The notes: generated from the letters alone by a model not told the origin. A stretch of DNA of 64,000 bases from Roseovarius sp. (GCF_030373445.1 NZ_JAUCYU010000009.1:1-64000); one strand, 5' to 3'. Counted from the stretch's first letter, positions 17,155-29,483 are shown. A program made the numbers and translations.

Positions 17155-17895
17155 ATGCATCTTGATGTGCAGGATCTTAGGAATTTCTATTACCGCAGTG
17201 CGCTGGGCCGGGCTGCGCAGAAGATCATCCGCGCGGAGGTGCAGACGTTCTGGCCCGAGGCCAAGGGGCAGACGGTGCTGGGCTTCGGGTTCGCGGTGCC
17301 GTTCCTGCGGCCCTACCTGGCTGAAAGCAAACGGGTCATCGCCTGCATGCCGGCGCCGCAGGGGGTGATCGGGTGGCCGCAGGGGATGCCGAACGTCTCG
17401 GTTCTGTGCGAGGAGACGTGGTGGCCGGTCGAGACCGGGCACGTCGACAAGCTGCTGGTGGTGCACGGGCTGGAGACGAGCGAGCAGCCGAGCGCGTTGC
17501 TGGAGGAATGCTGGCGGGTTCTGGGGCCCGGGGGATCGGCGCTGTTCATCGTGCCGAACCGGGCGGGCCTGTGGTCGCGGAGTGACCGGACGCCGTTCGG
17601 CTTCGGCCGGCCCTATACCCAGAGCCAGCTTGAGAACCAGTTGAAATCGCACAATTTCCTGCCCGAGGGCCATGCCACGACCCTGTTCCAGCCGCCGTCG
17701 GAGAAGCGGTTCTGGCGCAAGACCTCGGGGATGTGGGAGAAGCTGGGCGGCTCGCTGTCGGTGGTGGCGGCGGGCGGGGTGCTGCTGGTGATGGCGACGA
17801 AACGGGTGCAGGCGCCGCTTGGGCCGGGGCTGAGAGAGACGGTGAGAAAGCCGCTGGGGGTGCTTCAGCCGAAGCCTGAGGCCAAGCCGGTGTGA
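17155..17895 (+). CDS. Class I SAM-dependent methyltransferase-like protein
   Basis: The 246-residue product has a Rossmann-like methyltransferase arrangement: [11 protein letters not shown] in the place of SAM motif I (less glycine-rich than usual), [12 protein letters not shown] in the motif IV position, and a later [18 protein letters not shown] block typical of Methyltransf_11. Substrate unknown. It is divergent from gloB. The degenerate first motif leaves room for a non-catalytic relative. Confidence 0.72.
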   Translation: MHLDVQDLRNFYYRSALGRAAQKIIRAEVQTFWPEAKGQTVLGFGFAVPFLRPYLAESKRVIACMPAPQGVIGWPQGMPNVSVLCEETWWPVETGHVDKLLVVHGLETSEQPSALLEECWRVLGPGGSALFIVPNRAGLWSRSDRTPFGFGRPYTQSQLENQLKSHNFLPEGHATTLFQPPSEKRFWRKTSGMWEKLGGSLSVVAAGGVLLVMATKRVQAPLGPGLRETVRKPLGVLQPKPEAKPV

Positions 17896-17937
17896 CGTCG
17901 GTATCACGTCGGTATTTTGTCGGTATTACGTCGGTGC
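17895..17937 (+). repeat. Four tandem copies of a 10-12 base unit
   Basis: Starting at the last base of the methyltransferase stop codon, four units follow each other: ACGTCGGTATC, ACGTCGGTATTT, TGTCGGTATT and ACGTCGGTGC. Unit length near one helical turn means a protein could bind the copies on the same face of the DNA. The array lies at the upstream end of the long region before the ATP synthase operon. Confidence 0.7.
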
Positions 17938-18161
17938 GCGCGCCCGTACTTGCGGACGGTCTCGCCGGGCCGCGAGGGATGGTGGCGCTAACGACATGCC
18001 TTTGCAGCAAGGCGTTCTGCGGGGTCGTCGCGCGAAGGAATCGCGGTTTCGTGAAGAAATCCACAGCTTTTTCTTCGCGGAAAATATGCGCATTCGGTCG
18101 CAGGAGGATTAACCCTTTGAAAACGCTCAGTATTCAATTGTATACCGTTGGTTTCAAGCCG

Positions 18162-18190
18162 CTTGCTAGGTCCGCAAGGCTCTGCTACAC
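18162..18190 (+). promoter_or_regulatory. Probable promoter of atpHAGDC
   Basis: CTTGCT (18162-18167) and CTACAC (18185-18190) are 17 bases apart, a normal spacing with sequences seen at alphaproteobacterial promoters. Transcription would begin near 18197, giving a leader of about 105 bases that contains the hairpin at 18245-18264. Confidence 0.45.
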
Positions 18191-18244
18191 CCCAGCCGAA
18201 TTTCGATGTTTACAGACAGGCATCGTGTCCTAACGCCCCCGGAC

Positions 18245-18264
18245 GACGGCATCCCTATGCCGTC
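18245..18264 (+). promoter_or_regulatory. Perfect 8-base-pair hairpin in the atp leader
   Basis: GACGGCAT and ATGCCGTC pair perfectly around a CCCT loop; ATTTTG follows. It lies 38 bases before the GTG of atpH. It may act as an attenuator, stabilise the 5' end, or bind a regulator. The U-run is short for a full terminator. Confidence 0.5.
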
Positions 18265-18302
18265 ATTTTGCTGAACCGGGGCCAGAAATCGGAAGGGTGG
18301 AC

Positions 18303-18863
18303 GTGTCCGAACCAGCTTCGATCTCCTCCGGCATCGCCGAACGCTATGCCACCGCCATTTTCGAGATTTCGAAAGACGACAAGTCTCTGGCGAAACTTGA
18401 ATCCAACGTCACCGATCTTGCAGCCGCGCTGGACGACAGCGACGAGTTCGCCGAGCTGATCGCCAGCCCGGTCGTGCCCCGGTCGGAGCAGAAGGCGGCG
18501 GTCATGGCGATTGCCGACAAGATGGGCCTCGAGCCGGTGCTGAAGAACGGGCTGGGCCTGATGGCCGAGAAGCGCCGCCTCTTCGTGCTGCCGCAGCTGA
18601 TCGTGAAGCTGCGCGAGATGATCGCCGAGGACAAGGGCGAGGTGACCGCCGACGTGACCAGCGCCAAGGCGCTGACCAAGACCCAGTCGGAGAAACTTGC
18701 CAAGACGCTCAAGGCCACCGTGGGCAAAGACGTCAATATCAATGCGACCGTCGATGAAAGCCTCATCGGCGGTCTTATCGTCAAGGTGGGCTCGAAGATG
18801 ATCGATACCTCGATCCGCTCGCGCCTCAACTCCCTCCAGAACGCAATGAAAGAGGTCGGATAA
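18303..18863 (+). CDS. atpH: F1 ATP synthase delta subunit
   Basis: The 186-residue product is the delta (OSCP-like) subunit that fixes the F1 head to the peripheral stalk. GIAERYATAIFE at the N-terminus and IGGLIVKVGSKMIDTSIRSRL at the C-terminus are typical. Two GTG codons (18297, 18303) are possible; 18303 is preferred because it gives the usual MSEPASIS start and lies 5 bases after GGAAGGG. It opens the F1 operon; a, b, b' and c subunit genes are not here, as expected for this group, where they form a separate operon. Confidence 0.96.
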   Translation: MSEPASISSGIAERYATAIFEISKDDKSLAKLESNVTDLAAALDDSDEFAELIASPVVPRSEQKAAVMAIADKMGLEPVLKNGLGLMAEKRRLFVLPQLIVKLREMIAEDKGEVTADVTSAKALTKTQSEKLAKTLKATVGKDVNINATVDESLIGGLIVKVGSKMIDTSIRSRLNSLQNAMKEVG

Positions 18864-20402
<1,539 letters not shown>

Positions 20403-20416
20403 GGGGGGACGAGGCA

Positions 20417-22739
<2,323 letters not shown>

Positions 22740-22746
22740 GCATCGC

Positions 22747-22768
22747 GCCGCGCCTTTCGAGGCGCGGC
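22747..22768 (+). promoter_or_regulatory. Hairpin between atpD and atpC
   Basis: GCCGCGCC and GGCGCGGC pair perfectly around TTTCGA, starting 7 bases after the atpD stop. There is no U-tract, so it is probably not a terminator. It could stabilise the upstream mRNA or lower atpC expression, which would suit the 3:1 beta to epsilon ratio. Confidence 0.6.
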
Positions 22769-22792
22769 ATCCTCTCCCAAAGGAGACAGTGA

Positions 22793-23236
22793 ATGGCTGA
22801 CACAGTCCAATTCGATCTGGTAAGCCCCGAGCGGCTTCTGGCTTCTGTCGAGGCCAGGGAAGTGCAGATTCCGGGTGCCGAGGGCGACATGACCGCGCTG
22901 CCCGATCACGCGCCGCTGATCACGACGCTGCGCCCCGGTGTCGTCACCGTGACGGGGGCCGAGGGCACGCAATCCTACGTGGTGACGGGCGGCTTCGCCG
23001 AGATCAACCCGGAAAGCATCTCGGTTCTGGCCGAGCGCGCCATCCCGCGCGAGGAGGTCACGCAGGAGCATTTCGACGAGATGATCCGCGAGGCCAACAG
23101 CCGGCTGGAAAAGGCGCAGGACGCCTACAAGAACGAGCCCGGCCCGGTCGACGAGGCCGCCAAGCTGCTGGCCGACATGGTGGCGATGGGCGACGAGATC
23201 GGCCTTGCGACCACCTCGCGCGCGGCGGCGCCGTAA
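22793..23236 (+). CDS. atpC: F1 ATP synthase epsilon subunit
   Basis: The 147-residue product has the epsilon beta-sandwich ([40 protein letters not shown]) and a C-terminal helical part. It connects the rotor with the c-ring and can restrain ATP hydrolysis. AAAGGAGACAGTGA precedes the ATG. It is the last gene of the operon and is followed by an intrinsic terminator. Confidence 0.97.
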   Translation: MADTVQFDLVSPERLLASVEAREVQIPGAEGDMTALPDHAPLITTLRPGVVTVTGAEGTQSYVVTGGFAEINPESISVLAERAIPREEVTQEHFDEMIREANSRLEKAQDAYKNEPGPVDEAAKLLADMVAMGDEIGLATTSRAAAP

Positions 23237-23267
23237 CGGACCGCACCGACCGCGTTGCAGTGACAGG

Positions 23268-23299
23268 AAAGGCCCCGGGTTGCGGGGCCTTTTGCTTTT
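23268..23299 (+). terminator. Intrinsic terminator of the ATP synthase operon
   Basis: AAAGGCCCCG (23268-23277) pairs with CGGGGCCTTT (23283-23292) around GGTTG, followed by TTTTGCTTTT. Confidence 0.92.
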
Positions 23300-23396
23300 G
23301 GGGCGGGCTGTTCCGTGGGGGCGGGGCGGCGGTTGTTGACAGGTCGCCAGCCGCCTGAAAGCGTGTCTCCCCGTGGAAATCGAGGCGTGCGACCTG

Positions 23397-23747
23397 ATGT
23401 ACCAAGTGCTTTTCGAGGGTGAGGTTATCGGACATTCCCGGCTGGAAGGGGGTGATGCGCCCATGGGTGCGGCGTTCGGCACGTTTATTCCCGCCAGCCC
23501 GTTCGCGGCGTTCAGAAGAACGGCGACGCCTGAGAAGGACAGCGATCCGGGGACAGTTCGTTGGCTGGGACTATCGATATCGACTGCCGATGGGCAGCCT
23601 GTTGAATGCCATGGTGGTGTCGTTCTGTTCGAATACGACCTGGGGGATGAGATCGAATATGAGGTCGATGCGATCGGGATAGACGCGGCCGAGTACGAAA
23701 GGCTTTTTCCGGATCACGTGCGAGATTACAAGAACCAGTTCCGGTAG
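23397..23747 (+). CDS. Uncharacterised acidic protein
   Basis: The product is about 116 residues (124 if GTG 23373 is used). I recognise no family. It is acidic with a C-terminal part rich in Glu, Asp and Tyr (DLGDEIEYEVDAIGIDAAEYERLF) and shows no signal peptide or membrane segment. Codon use has lower GC than neighbours, which can mean a recently acquired or weakly expressed gene. The ATG at 23397 has GAGG 11 bases upstream. It stands alone between the atp terminator and the lectin gene. Confidence 0.6.
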   Translation: MYQVLFEGEVIGHSRLEGGDAPMGAAFGTFIPASPFAAFRRTATPEKDSDPGTVRWLGLSISTADGQPVECHGGVVLFEYDLGDEIEYEVDAIGIDAAEYERLFPDHVRDYKNQFR

Positions 23748-23815
23748 TCCTGGTACGGCGCATTTTTCCAAAACGCCCGCCTGATCAGTTGCTTGGACGG
23801 GATTTTCCTTTTTTG

Positions 23816-23846
23816 TTGCGCATTTCGGTCCAAATACGCCTATAAG
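23816..23846 (+). promoter_or_regulatory. Possible promoter of the H-type lectin gene
   Basis: TTGCGC (23816-23821) and CCTATA (23839-23844, continuing AAG) are 17 bases apart. The lectin ATG is 34 bases further on. Confidence 0.4.
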
Positions 23847-23879
23847 ACCGCTTCATCGAAGGACAGAAGACCAAGACCA

Positions 23880-24230
23880 ATGAAAGAACTCTCGGGACAC
23901 ACCATCGGGATCGACCAGGGCGACGACGTGATGTTCTCGGATTTCGAGGACGACGGCGAGATGTGGACGGGATCGGGCCCGCGCGAGCGCCGCAAGGCGG
24001 TGCAGTTCAGCCGGCGGTTCCAGGCCCCGCCGACGGTGTTCGCAAGCCTGTCGATGTGGGATATGGACAGTGCGGCCAACGTGCGCGCCGATATCAGCAC
24101 CGACAACGTCACGCCCGAGGGGTTCGAGCTTGTCTTCCGGACATGGGGCGACACGCGCGTCGCCCGCGCCCGGATGCGCTGGATGGCGATCGGGGCGCTC
24201 CGGTCGGAGGATGACTGGGACCTCTACTGA
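23880..24230 (+). CDS. H-type lectin domain protein
   Basis: The 116-residue product contains the H-type lectin pattern: VQFSRRFQAPPTVFASLSMWDMD, then NVTPEGFELVFRTWGDTRVARARMRWMAIG. H-type lectins (discoidin/snail agglutinin type) bind GalNAc-like sugars as trimers in eukaryotes. There is no signal peptide, so the bacterial protein seems cytoplasmic or exported by another route, and its ligand is unknown. The ATG at 23880 is preferred to the upstream extension, which is Lys/Arg/Cys-rich and unlike the family. Confidence 0.82.
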   Translation: MKELSGHTIGIDQGDDVMFSDFEDDGEMWTGSGPRERRKAVQFSRRFQAPPTVFASLSMWDMDSAANVRADISTDNVTPEGFELVFRTWGDTRVARARMRWMAIGALRSEDDWDLY

Positions 24231-24236
24231 GGCCGG

Positions 24237-25253
24237 TCAGTTGCCGAACTGGCCCTCGTAGATCGGTTCCAGCGTCGGGATCTCGAAAAGCGACGACACG
24301 CTGGTGCCGTTCCAGATGTTCAGGATCGCCTGTGCGAAAACCGGCGCGGTGGGCAGGATGCGGATGTTCGGCGTGTTCTTCACCGGGTCGGGCGCCGCGA
24401 TCGTGTCGGTGATGACCATCGACTTGAGCTTGGAATTGGTGATCCGCTCGACCGCCGGGCCCGAGAGCACGCCGTGAGTGACATACGCGTGCACCTCGCG
24501 CGCGCCGTTCTCGAGCAGGATCTCGGCCGCCTTGCACATGGTGCCGGCGGTGTCGCACATGTCGTCGACGATGATGCAGATCTTGTCGGTCACCTCGCCG
24601 ATCACCGTCATTTCCGAGACCTCGCCCGCCTTCTCGCGCCGCTTGTCGACGATCGAGAGCGGTGCGGTGATGCGCTTGGCAAGCTCCCGCGCGCGGGCCA
24701 CGCCGCCCACGTCGGGAGAGACGATCATGACGTCGTCGAGATGGCCCTTGAACTGGGTCTGGATATCCAGCGCGAAGACCGGCGAGGCATAGAGGTTGTC
24801 GACGGGGATGTCGAAGAAGCCCTGGATCTGGGCGGCGTGCAGGTCCATGGTCAGGACCCGCTCGATGCCGGATTCGACGATCATGTTGGCGACGAGCTTT
24901 GCGGAAATGGGCGTGCGGGCCTTTGTGCGCCTGTCCTGCCTTGCGTAACCGAAATAGGGGATCACGGCGGTGATGCGCTTGGCCGAGGAGCGGCGCAGCG
25001 CGTCGGCCATGATCAGCAGTTCCATCAGGTTGTCGTTGGCCGGGTTCGAGGTGGACTGGATGATGAACATGTCCTCGCCGCGGACATTCTCGAACACCTC
25101 GACGAAGACCTCCTGGTCGTTGAACCGTTCGACGCGGGCATCGACCAGCCCGATCCGGGTGCCGCGGTGCATCGACATGCGGCGGGTGATGGCGTTGGCA
25201 AGCGGCAGGTTCGCATTGCCGGAAATAAGCTTCGGCTCGGACGAGATCGACAT
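24237..25253 (-). CDS. prs: Ribose-phosphate pyrophosphokinase
   Basis: The 338-residue product makes PRPP from ribose 5-phosphate and ATP, the entry metabolite for purines, pyrimidines, histidine, tryptophan and [43 protein letters not shown] and the PRPP loop [18 protein letters not shown] are all present. The ATG at 25253 starts the usual short N-terminus; the frame stays open far upstream into the next gene on the other strand, which is a shadow. It converges with the lectin gene 6 bases away. Confidence 0.97.
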   Translation of the reverse strand: MSISSEPKLISGNANLPLANAITRRMSMHRGTRIGLVDARVERFNDQEVFVEVFENVRGEDMFIIQSTSNPANDNLMELLIMADALRRSSAKRITAVIPYFGYARQDRRTKARTPISAKLVANMIVESGIERVLTMDLHAAQIQGFFDIPVDNLYASPVFALDIQTQFKGHLDDVMIVSPDVGGVARARELAKRITAPLSIVDKRREKAGEVSEMTVIGEVTDKICIIVDDMCDTAGTMCKAAEILLENGAREVHAYVTHGVLSGPAVERITNSKLKSMVITDTIAAPDPVKNTPNIRILPTAPVFAQAILNIWNGTSVSSLFEIPTLEPIYEGQFGN

Positions 25254-25358
25254 TGGCAGGGGTCCCCGGGTGGCCTTCGATGACAGAATCGTGACGTTGA
25301 CACCGCTTAGCACGCGCGTCACGTATGGCAAAGGATGCGGGACCGGAGGAGAGACGAA

Positions 25359-25958
25359 ATGGCCCATATCGATTATTATTTTTCCGCGCTGTCGCCCTTC
25401 TCCTACCTCGCCGGCACGCGGCTGGAGGAAATGGCCGGGCGGCACGGGGCGACGATCACCTACAAGCCGCTCGACATCATGGCGCTTTTCCCGCGCACCG
25501 GTGGCCTGCCGCCGGGGGAGCGCCACCCGGTCCGCAACGCCTATCGCGCGCAGGACCTGCCGCGGCAGGCGAAGAAGGCGGGGATGAAGCTGAACCTGAA
25601 GCCTGCGCATTTCCCGACCAACGCCGCGCCCTCCTCCTATGCCGTGATCGCGGCGCAGAACGCGGGCGGCGGGCATATGGGGGCGCTGGTGCACGGCATC
25701 CTGCGGGCCGTCTGGGCCGAGGACCGCGACATCGCGCAGGAGGACGTGATCCGGAGCTGCCTCGAATGGGCGGAGTTCGACCCCGCGCTGGCCGATAGCG
25801 GGCTGCTGAGCGGGGCCGAGACCTATGCCGCCAACCTCGAGGAGGCGGTGGCGGCGGGCGTCTTCGGCTCGCCCTTCTACATCACCGATGACGGGGAGAA
25901 GTTCTGGGGCCAGGACCGGCTGGACGATCTCGACATGCACCTCTCGGGCACGCTCTGA
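25359..25958 (+). CDS. 2-hydroxychromene-2-carboxylate isomerase-like protein (DsbA/GST-kappa fold)
   Basis: The 199-residue product belongs to the thioredoxin-fold DsbA/kappa-GST group: [21 protein letters not shown] with the glutathione-contacting Ser, and [25 protein letters not shown] at the C-terminus, which is typical of 2-hydroxychromene-2-carboxylate isomerases. In naphthalene degradation this enzyme is glutathione-dependent, but no such pathway lies nearby, so the true substrate is open. GGAGGAGAG precedes the ATG. Confidence 0.85.
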   Translation: MAHIDYYFSALSPFSYLAGTRLEEMAGRHGATITYKPLDIMALFPRTGGLPPGERHPVRNAYRAQDLPRQAKKAGMKLNLKPAHFPTNAAPSSYAVIAAQNAGGGHMGALVHGILRAVWAEDRDIAQEDVIRSCLEWAEFDPALADSGLLSGAETYAANLEEAVAAGVFGSPFYITDDGEKFWGQDRLDDLDMHLSGTL

Positions 25959-25984
25959 ACGGCAGCCGGGGGGGGGGCGTCCCG

Positions 25985-26007
25985 GCTTCTTCTTGGTAAA
26001 AATACTC
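25985..26007 (-). repeat. Dispersed intergenic element, copy 2
   Basis: Read on the minus strand it is GAGTATTTTTACCAAGAAGA plus AGC. It is identical over 23 bases to the copy at 34052-34074 and lies between the 3' ends of two convergent genes. A run of nine G occurs just upstream (near 25969). Confidence 0.85.
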
Positions 26008-26045
26008 ACATTCCGACGCCGCCACGCGCGCGGCGCCGGAGGGGA

Positions 26046-27092
26046 TTATCCCTTCGCCACCTCGACAAACCGGTCGATCTCTTCTTCCGTGATCGACCAG
26101 TCGCAGACCAGCCGGGCCAGCAGCGGTTCGTCGGCGTCGCCCTCTTCGAGCGGGCCGTCGTAGAGGCCGTAGACCGCGCCTTCCGCGTGCAGGCGTTGGT
26201 GGGTGGCGCGGGGCAGGCGGGCGAAGATCATGTTGGCCTGCGGTTCCACGTCGAAGCTGACGCCGGGTACGGATTTCAGCCCCTCGGCCAGCCGGGCCGC
26301 GCGGGCGTTGGCCGTTTTCGCCGAGCGGCGCCAGAGGTCATCGGTCAGGTAGGCCAGCATCTGGGCCGAGAGGTAGCGGTGCTTGGAGAAGAGATGCGCG
26401 GCGCGCTTGCGGCGCAGCTCGAACTCCCAGGCCTTGTCTGGGTCGAAGAAGACCACCGCCTCTACGCCCAAGCAGCCGTTCTTGGAACCGCCGAGGCTGA
26501 ACGCGTCGATGCCGGCCTCGTGGGTCATCTGGGCCGGCGTGCAGCCGAGCGCCTCGAGCGCGTTGGCGAAGCGGGCGCCGTCCATGTAGACGGGCAGGAC
26601 ATGGGCATGGGCCACCTCGGTCAGGGCGGCCAGCTCCTCGAGGGTGTAGACGCGGCCCTTCTCGGTGACCTGCGTGAGCGCCACGGGCCCGCGTTGCGAG
26701 ACGTGCACGTCGCCGGCGGGCCAGTTCTCGATGGCGGCATCGAGCGCCTCGGGGGTCATCTTGTCGCCTTCGCCCGCCAGCGTCAGCTTGGCGCCGCCGG
26801 TGTAGAATTCGGGCGCGTGGCATTCATCGCGGTGGATATGGGCGAGCGGGGTGCAGAAGATGGTCTGCCACGGCTGGGCCAGGGTGGCCAGCGCCAGCGC
26901 GTTGGCGGCGGTGCCGGTGGCGACGAGGAAGACCTCGGCCTCGGGCGCCTCGAACAGCTCGCGGATGCGGTCGCGGACGGCATCCATCAGCCCGTCGGCG
27001 CCGTAGGAGGGGGCAAAGCCCTGGTTCGCGGCGGTGATGGCGGCCAGCACTTCGGGGTGTGCGGGGCCGCAATTGTCGGAGGCGAAATTCAT
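26046..27092 (-). CDS. ltaE: Low-specificity L-threonine aldolase
   Basis: The 348-residue product is a fold-type I PLP enzyme. NFASDNCGPAHPEV opens it, MDGARFANA binds the cofactor, and SLGGSKNGCLG carries the lysine (Lys204). It splits threonine and related beta-hydroxy amino acids to glycine and an aldehyde. Its ATG overlaps the stop of the ycgN-type gene by 4 bases, so it is the third gene of an operon ribF - ycgN - ltaE. Confidence 0.9.
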   Translation of the reverse strand: MNFASDNCGPAHPEVLAAITAANQGFAPSYGADGLMDAVRDRIRELFEAPEAEVFLVATGTAANALALATLAQPWQTIFCTPLAHIHRDECHAPEFYTGGAKLTLAGEGDKMTPEALDAAIENWPAGDVHVSQRGPVALTQVTEKGRVYTLEELAALTEVAHAHVLPVYMDGARFANALEALGCTPAQMTHEAGIDAFSLGGSKNGCLGVEAVVFFDPDKAWEFELRRKRAAHLFSKHRYLSAQMLAYLTDDLWRRSAKTANARAARLAEGLKSVPGVSFDVEPQANMIFARLPRATHQRLHAEGAVYGLYDGPLEEGDADEPLLARLVCDWSITEEEIDRFVEVAKG

Positions 27093-27565
27093 GCGCCAGG
27101 CTCCTCGATCAGGTGGTCTTCCCAGTCGTCCTCGTCGACCTCGAATTCGGGCACGGTGCCGTTCAGCACCGAGACGCCCGCGTCGTGCACCGTGTCGGGC
27201 GTGCCCGAGATCAGCGGGTGCCAGTCATAGAGCGGTTTGCCCAGATGCAGAAGCTTGTAGGCACAGGTTTCCGGCATCCAGTAGAGGTTGCGGTCGAGGT
27301 TCTTCGGGCTCAGGGTGATGCATTCCGGCACGAACTGGTGGCGGATGTCGTATTGCGCGCAGCGGCAGGTCGTATCGTCGAACAGGCGGCAGGCGACGCG
27401 GGTGAGGGCGACTTCGCCGGTGTCCTCGTCTTCCAGCTTGTTGAGGCAGCACTTGCCACAGCCGTCGCAAAGCGCCTCCCATTCCGCGCGGGTCATGCGG
27501 TTGAGCGGCGTCGTCTCCCAAAAGCGCGGGCGCAGGCCGGTCCGGTCGATGGGGTCGTCGGTCAT
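27089..27565 (-). CDS. YcgN family cysteine-cluster protein (UPF0260)
   Basis: The 158-residue product has the Cys pattern of the YcgN/UPF0260 family: LCDGCGKCCLNKLED, TRVACRLFDDTTCRCAQY and VPECITL, ending with WMPETCAYKLL. Eight or more conserved Cys suggest a zinc or iron-sulfur site. Function unknown. It overlaps both neighbours by 4 bases (ribF upstream, ltaE downstream), which fixes the ATG at 27565. The longer minus-strand frame that contains it reads through ribF in another frame and is not real. Confidence 0.9.
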   Translation of the reverse strand: MTDDPIDRTGLRPRFWETTPLNRMTRAEWEALCDGCGKCCLNKLEDEDTGEVALTRVACRLFDDTTCRCAQYDIRHQFVPECITLSPKNLDRNLYWMPETCAYKLLHLGKPLYDWHPLISGTPDTVHDAGVSVLNGTVPEFEVDEDDWEDHLIEEPGA

Positions 27566-28500
27566 AGCGTGTCGAGGATGGCCCGGGCGCGGGTGCAGTC
27601 GTTTTCCATCTGGGCGATGAAGGCCTCGAGGCTGTCGAAGGTTTCTTCCGGCCTGAGGTACTCGACCAGCGCGACGGAGAGGTCGGCGGAGTAGAGGTCG
27701 CCCGAGAAGTCGAAGATGAAGGTTTCGAGGTTGGGCACCTCGCCATTGAACATCGGTCGCAGGCCGAGCGAGGCAGCGCCCCGGTAGTGGCCCTTGTGCG
27801 GGCCGTCGAGTACGTCGGCCAGCACGGCGTAGACGCCGAACTTGGGCGGGTGGAGGCCTTCGATCGACATGTTGGCGGTGGGGTAGCCAAGGTCGCGGCC
27901 GCGTTGCTCGCCGCCGATCACCGGCCCGTCGATGCGGTGCCAGTGGCCCAGCATCCGCGCGGCATCGCGCGGGCGGCCATCGGTCAGGGCATTGCGGATG
28001 GCTGTGGAGGAGACCTCGCCGTTGTCGCCCTCCAGCAGCTCGGCGATGGTGACGCCGAAGCCCATCTCCTTGCCAAAAGCCACGAGGTCGGCGGCGTCGC
28101 CCGCGCGGCCCTTGCCGAAGCAGAAATCGGCGCCCACCACCACGTGGGACAGGCCCAGCCCGTCGCGGATCACCTTCTCGGCGAATTCGCGGGGGGCAAG
28201 GCCGGCGAGGGCGGCGTTGAAGTTCAGCTCGTAGAGCCGTTCGACGCCCAGCTTTTCCAGCCGGTGGGCGCGTGCCTCGGGGTTCATCAGGCGGAAGGGC
28301 GGGGCATCGGGCGCGAAATACTGGCGCGGGTGCGGCTCGAACGTCAGCACGCCCAGCGGCGCGCCGAGCCGGTCGCCGGCGGCGCGGGCCTGCTCGATCA
28401 CCGACTGGTGGCCGATATGGACACCGTCGAAATTGCCGATGGCGACGGAAGCGCCACGGTCGGCCGGGTCGAGGTAGGTGAAGTCGCGGATGATGCGCAT
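27562..28500 (-). CDS. ribF: Bifunctional riboflavin kinase / FAD synthetase
   Basis: The 312-residue product has the N-terminal FMN adenylyltransferase domain (AIGNFDGVHIGHQ with the HxGH motif, FEPHPRQYF, VGADFCFGKGRAG, EVSSTAIR) and the C-terminal flavokinase domain (GRDLGYPTANM, GVYAV, LGLRPMFNGE, ETFIFDF). It makes FMN and then FAD. The ATG at 28500 starts MRIIRDF directly before the first strand. First gene of the ribF-ycgN-ltaE operon. Confidence 0.96.
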   Translation of the reverse strand: MRIIRDFTYLDPADRGASVAIGNFDGVHIGHQSVIEQARAAGDRLGAPLGVLTFEPHPRQYFAPDAPPFRLMNPEARAHRLEKLGVERLYELNFNAALAGLAPREFAEKVIRDGLGLSHVVVGADFCFGKGRAGDAADLVAFGKEMGFGVTIAELLEGDNGEVSSTAIRNALTDGRPRDAARMLGHWHRIDGPVIGGEQRGRDLGYPTANMSIEGLHPPKFGVYAVLADVLDGPHKGHYRGAASLGLRPMFNGEVPNLETFIFDFSGDLYSADLSVALVEYLRPEETFDSLEAFIAQMENDCTRARAILDTL

Positions 28501-28595
28501 GGCGTTTGCGTAGCCCCATGCGGGCGCGGGTGCAAGACGCGATCCGGGGCGGTTGGCGCTTGCCTCGGCGTCGGGGCGCTGCCAATCTGCCGGGC

Positions 28596-29477
28596 ATGGA
28601 CAGTGACATGACATTTCGCCGCGCCACGACGATCGACGAGCTTGACGCGATCACCGGGTTTTCGACCGAAGCCGGCGAACGCATCGGCCTGGCCTATCGC
28701 CCCGATCCAGGCGACATCTTCATCTCGCCCTATGCCAAGTGCGGCACGACATGGATGCAGCAGATCGTGCACGGCCTGCGCTCGGGCGGGTCGATGGCGT
28801 TCGACGAGATCACGGAAGTTGTGCCGTGGCTGGAACTGGCGCATGACATGGGCGTCGACGTGAACGCCCCGCAGGTGGCCGCGCCGCGGGCGTTCAAGAG
28901 CCACCTGACATGGGAGGAGATCCCTAAGGGCGGGCGGTACATCGTGGTCTTCCGCGACCCGGTGGATGCGATGATCTCGCTCTACCGGTTCTTCGAGGGC
29001 TGGTGGTTCGAGACGGGCTCCATCAGCGTGGACGACTTCGCCGCGTATTACCTGCGGCGCGGGGAGGATTACTGGGCGCACGCGTCTTCGTGGTGGCGGC
29101 AGCGGGGGCGCGAGGACGTGCTGCTGGTGACGTTCGAGGAGATGAAGCGCAACCTGCCCGGCGTGGTGGGCCAAGTGGCGGATTTCATGGGCGGCTATGA
29201 TGCCGCGAGGCGGGCAATCGCAACCGAACAGGCCGGGTTCGCCTTCATGAAGCGGCACGTGGGCCAGTTCGACGACCACCTCGTGCGACAGGCGCGGGAT
29301 GCGGCCTGTGGGCTGCCGCCGGGCGGGGCCGCGACCAAGGTCGCCTCGGGAAAGAGCGGGGCGCAAATCTCGGACGATATCCGCCGCCGGTTCGACGACC
29401 GGTGGCAGGAGGGGATGGCGCAGGAATTCGGCCTGCCCGGCTACAGCGCCCTCGACCAGGCGCTGCAGGGGCGTTGA
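28596..29477 (+). CDS. Sulfotransferase domain protein
   Basis: The 293-residue product is a PAPS-dependent sulfotransferase of the Sulfotransfer_1 family. The 5'-phosphosulfate loop is visible as SPYAKCGTTWMQQIVHG and the 3'-phosphate site as YIVVFRDPVDAMISLYRF. FKSHLTWEEIPKGGRY lies between. The C-terminal GAATKVASGKSGA resembles the GxxGxxK-type region. The acceptor is unknown; marine roseobacters sulfate small molecules and glycans. A window-edge adenylylsulfate kinase (63824-64000) could supply PAPS but is not linked. Confidence 0.88.
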   Translation: MDSDMTFRRATTIDELDAITGFSTEAGERIGLAYRPDPGDIFISPYAKCGTTWMQQIVHGLRSGGSMAFDEITEVVPWLELAHDMGVDVNAPQVAAPRAFKSHLTWEEIPKGGRYIVVFRDPVDAMISLYRFFEGWWFETGSISVDDFAAYYLRRGEDYWAHASSWWRQRGREDVLLVTFEEMKRNLPGVVGQVADFMGGYDAARRAIATEQAGFAFMKRHVGQFDDHLVRQARDAACGLPPGGAATKVASGKSGAQISDDIRRRFDDRWQEGMAQEFGLPGYSALDQALQGR

Positions 29478-29483
29478 GCCGCG

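Larger units (their letters stand above)
17938..18302 (+). other. Long non-coding leader region of the ATP synthase operon
   Basis: About 365 bases without a credible gene separate the tandem repeat from atpH. It holds an inverted repeat with 10 pairs (18050-18059 with 18070-18079, GAAGAAA/TTTCTTC core), a promoter-like pair at 18162-18190 and a perfect hairpin at 18245-18264. Its middle part is richer in A and T than the coding neighbours. A tiny ATG frame of eight codons at 18086 has no support. Confidence 0.5.

Noticed and set aside
18086-18112. Leader peptide of eight codons before the atp operon
   Set aside because: No run of regulatory codons, no Shine-Dalgarno sequence, and the stop is not placed next to a terminator hairpin.
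23373-23396. GTG start for the hypothetical gene at 23397
   Set aside because: Possible, but the ATG at 23397 has a better-placed GAGG; recorded as an alternative in the gene entry.
25968-25979. Run of nine or more G as a phase-variable tract
   Set aside because: It lies after a stop codon between convergent genes, so changes in length would not alter a protein or promoter.
24237-26009. A 590-codon minus-strand frame covering prs and the opposite gene
   Set aside because: Only the part from 25253 down matches PRPP synthetase; the rest is the shadow of the isomerase-like gene on the plus strand.
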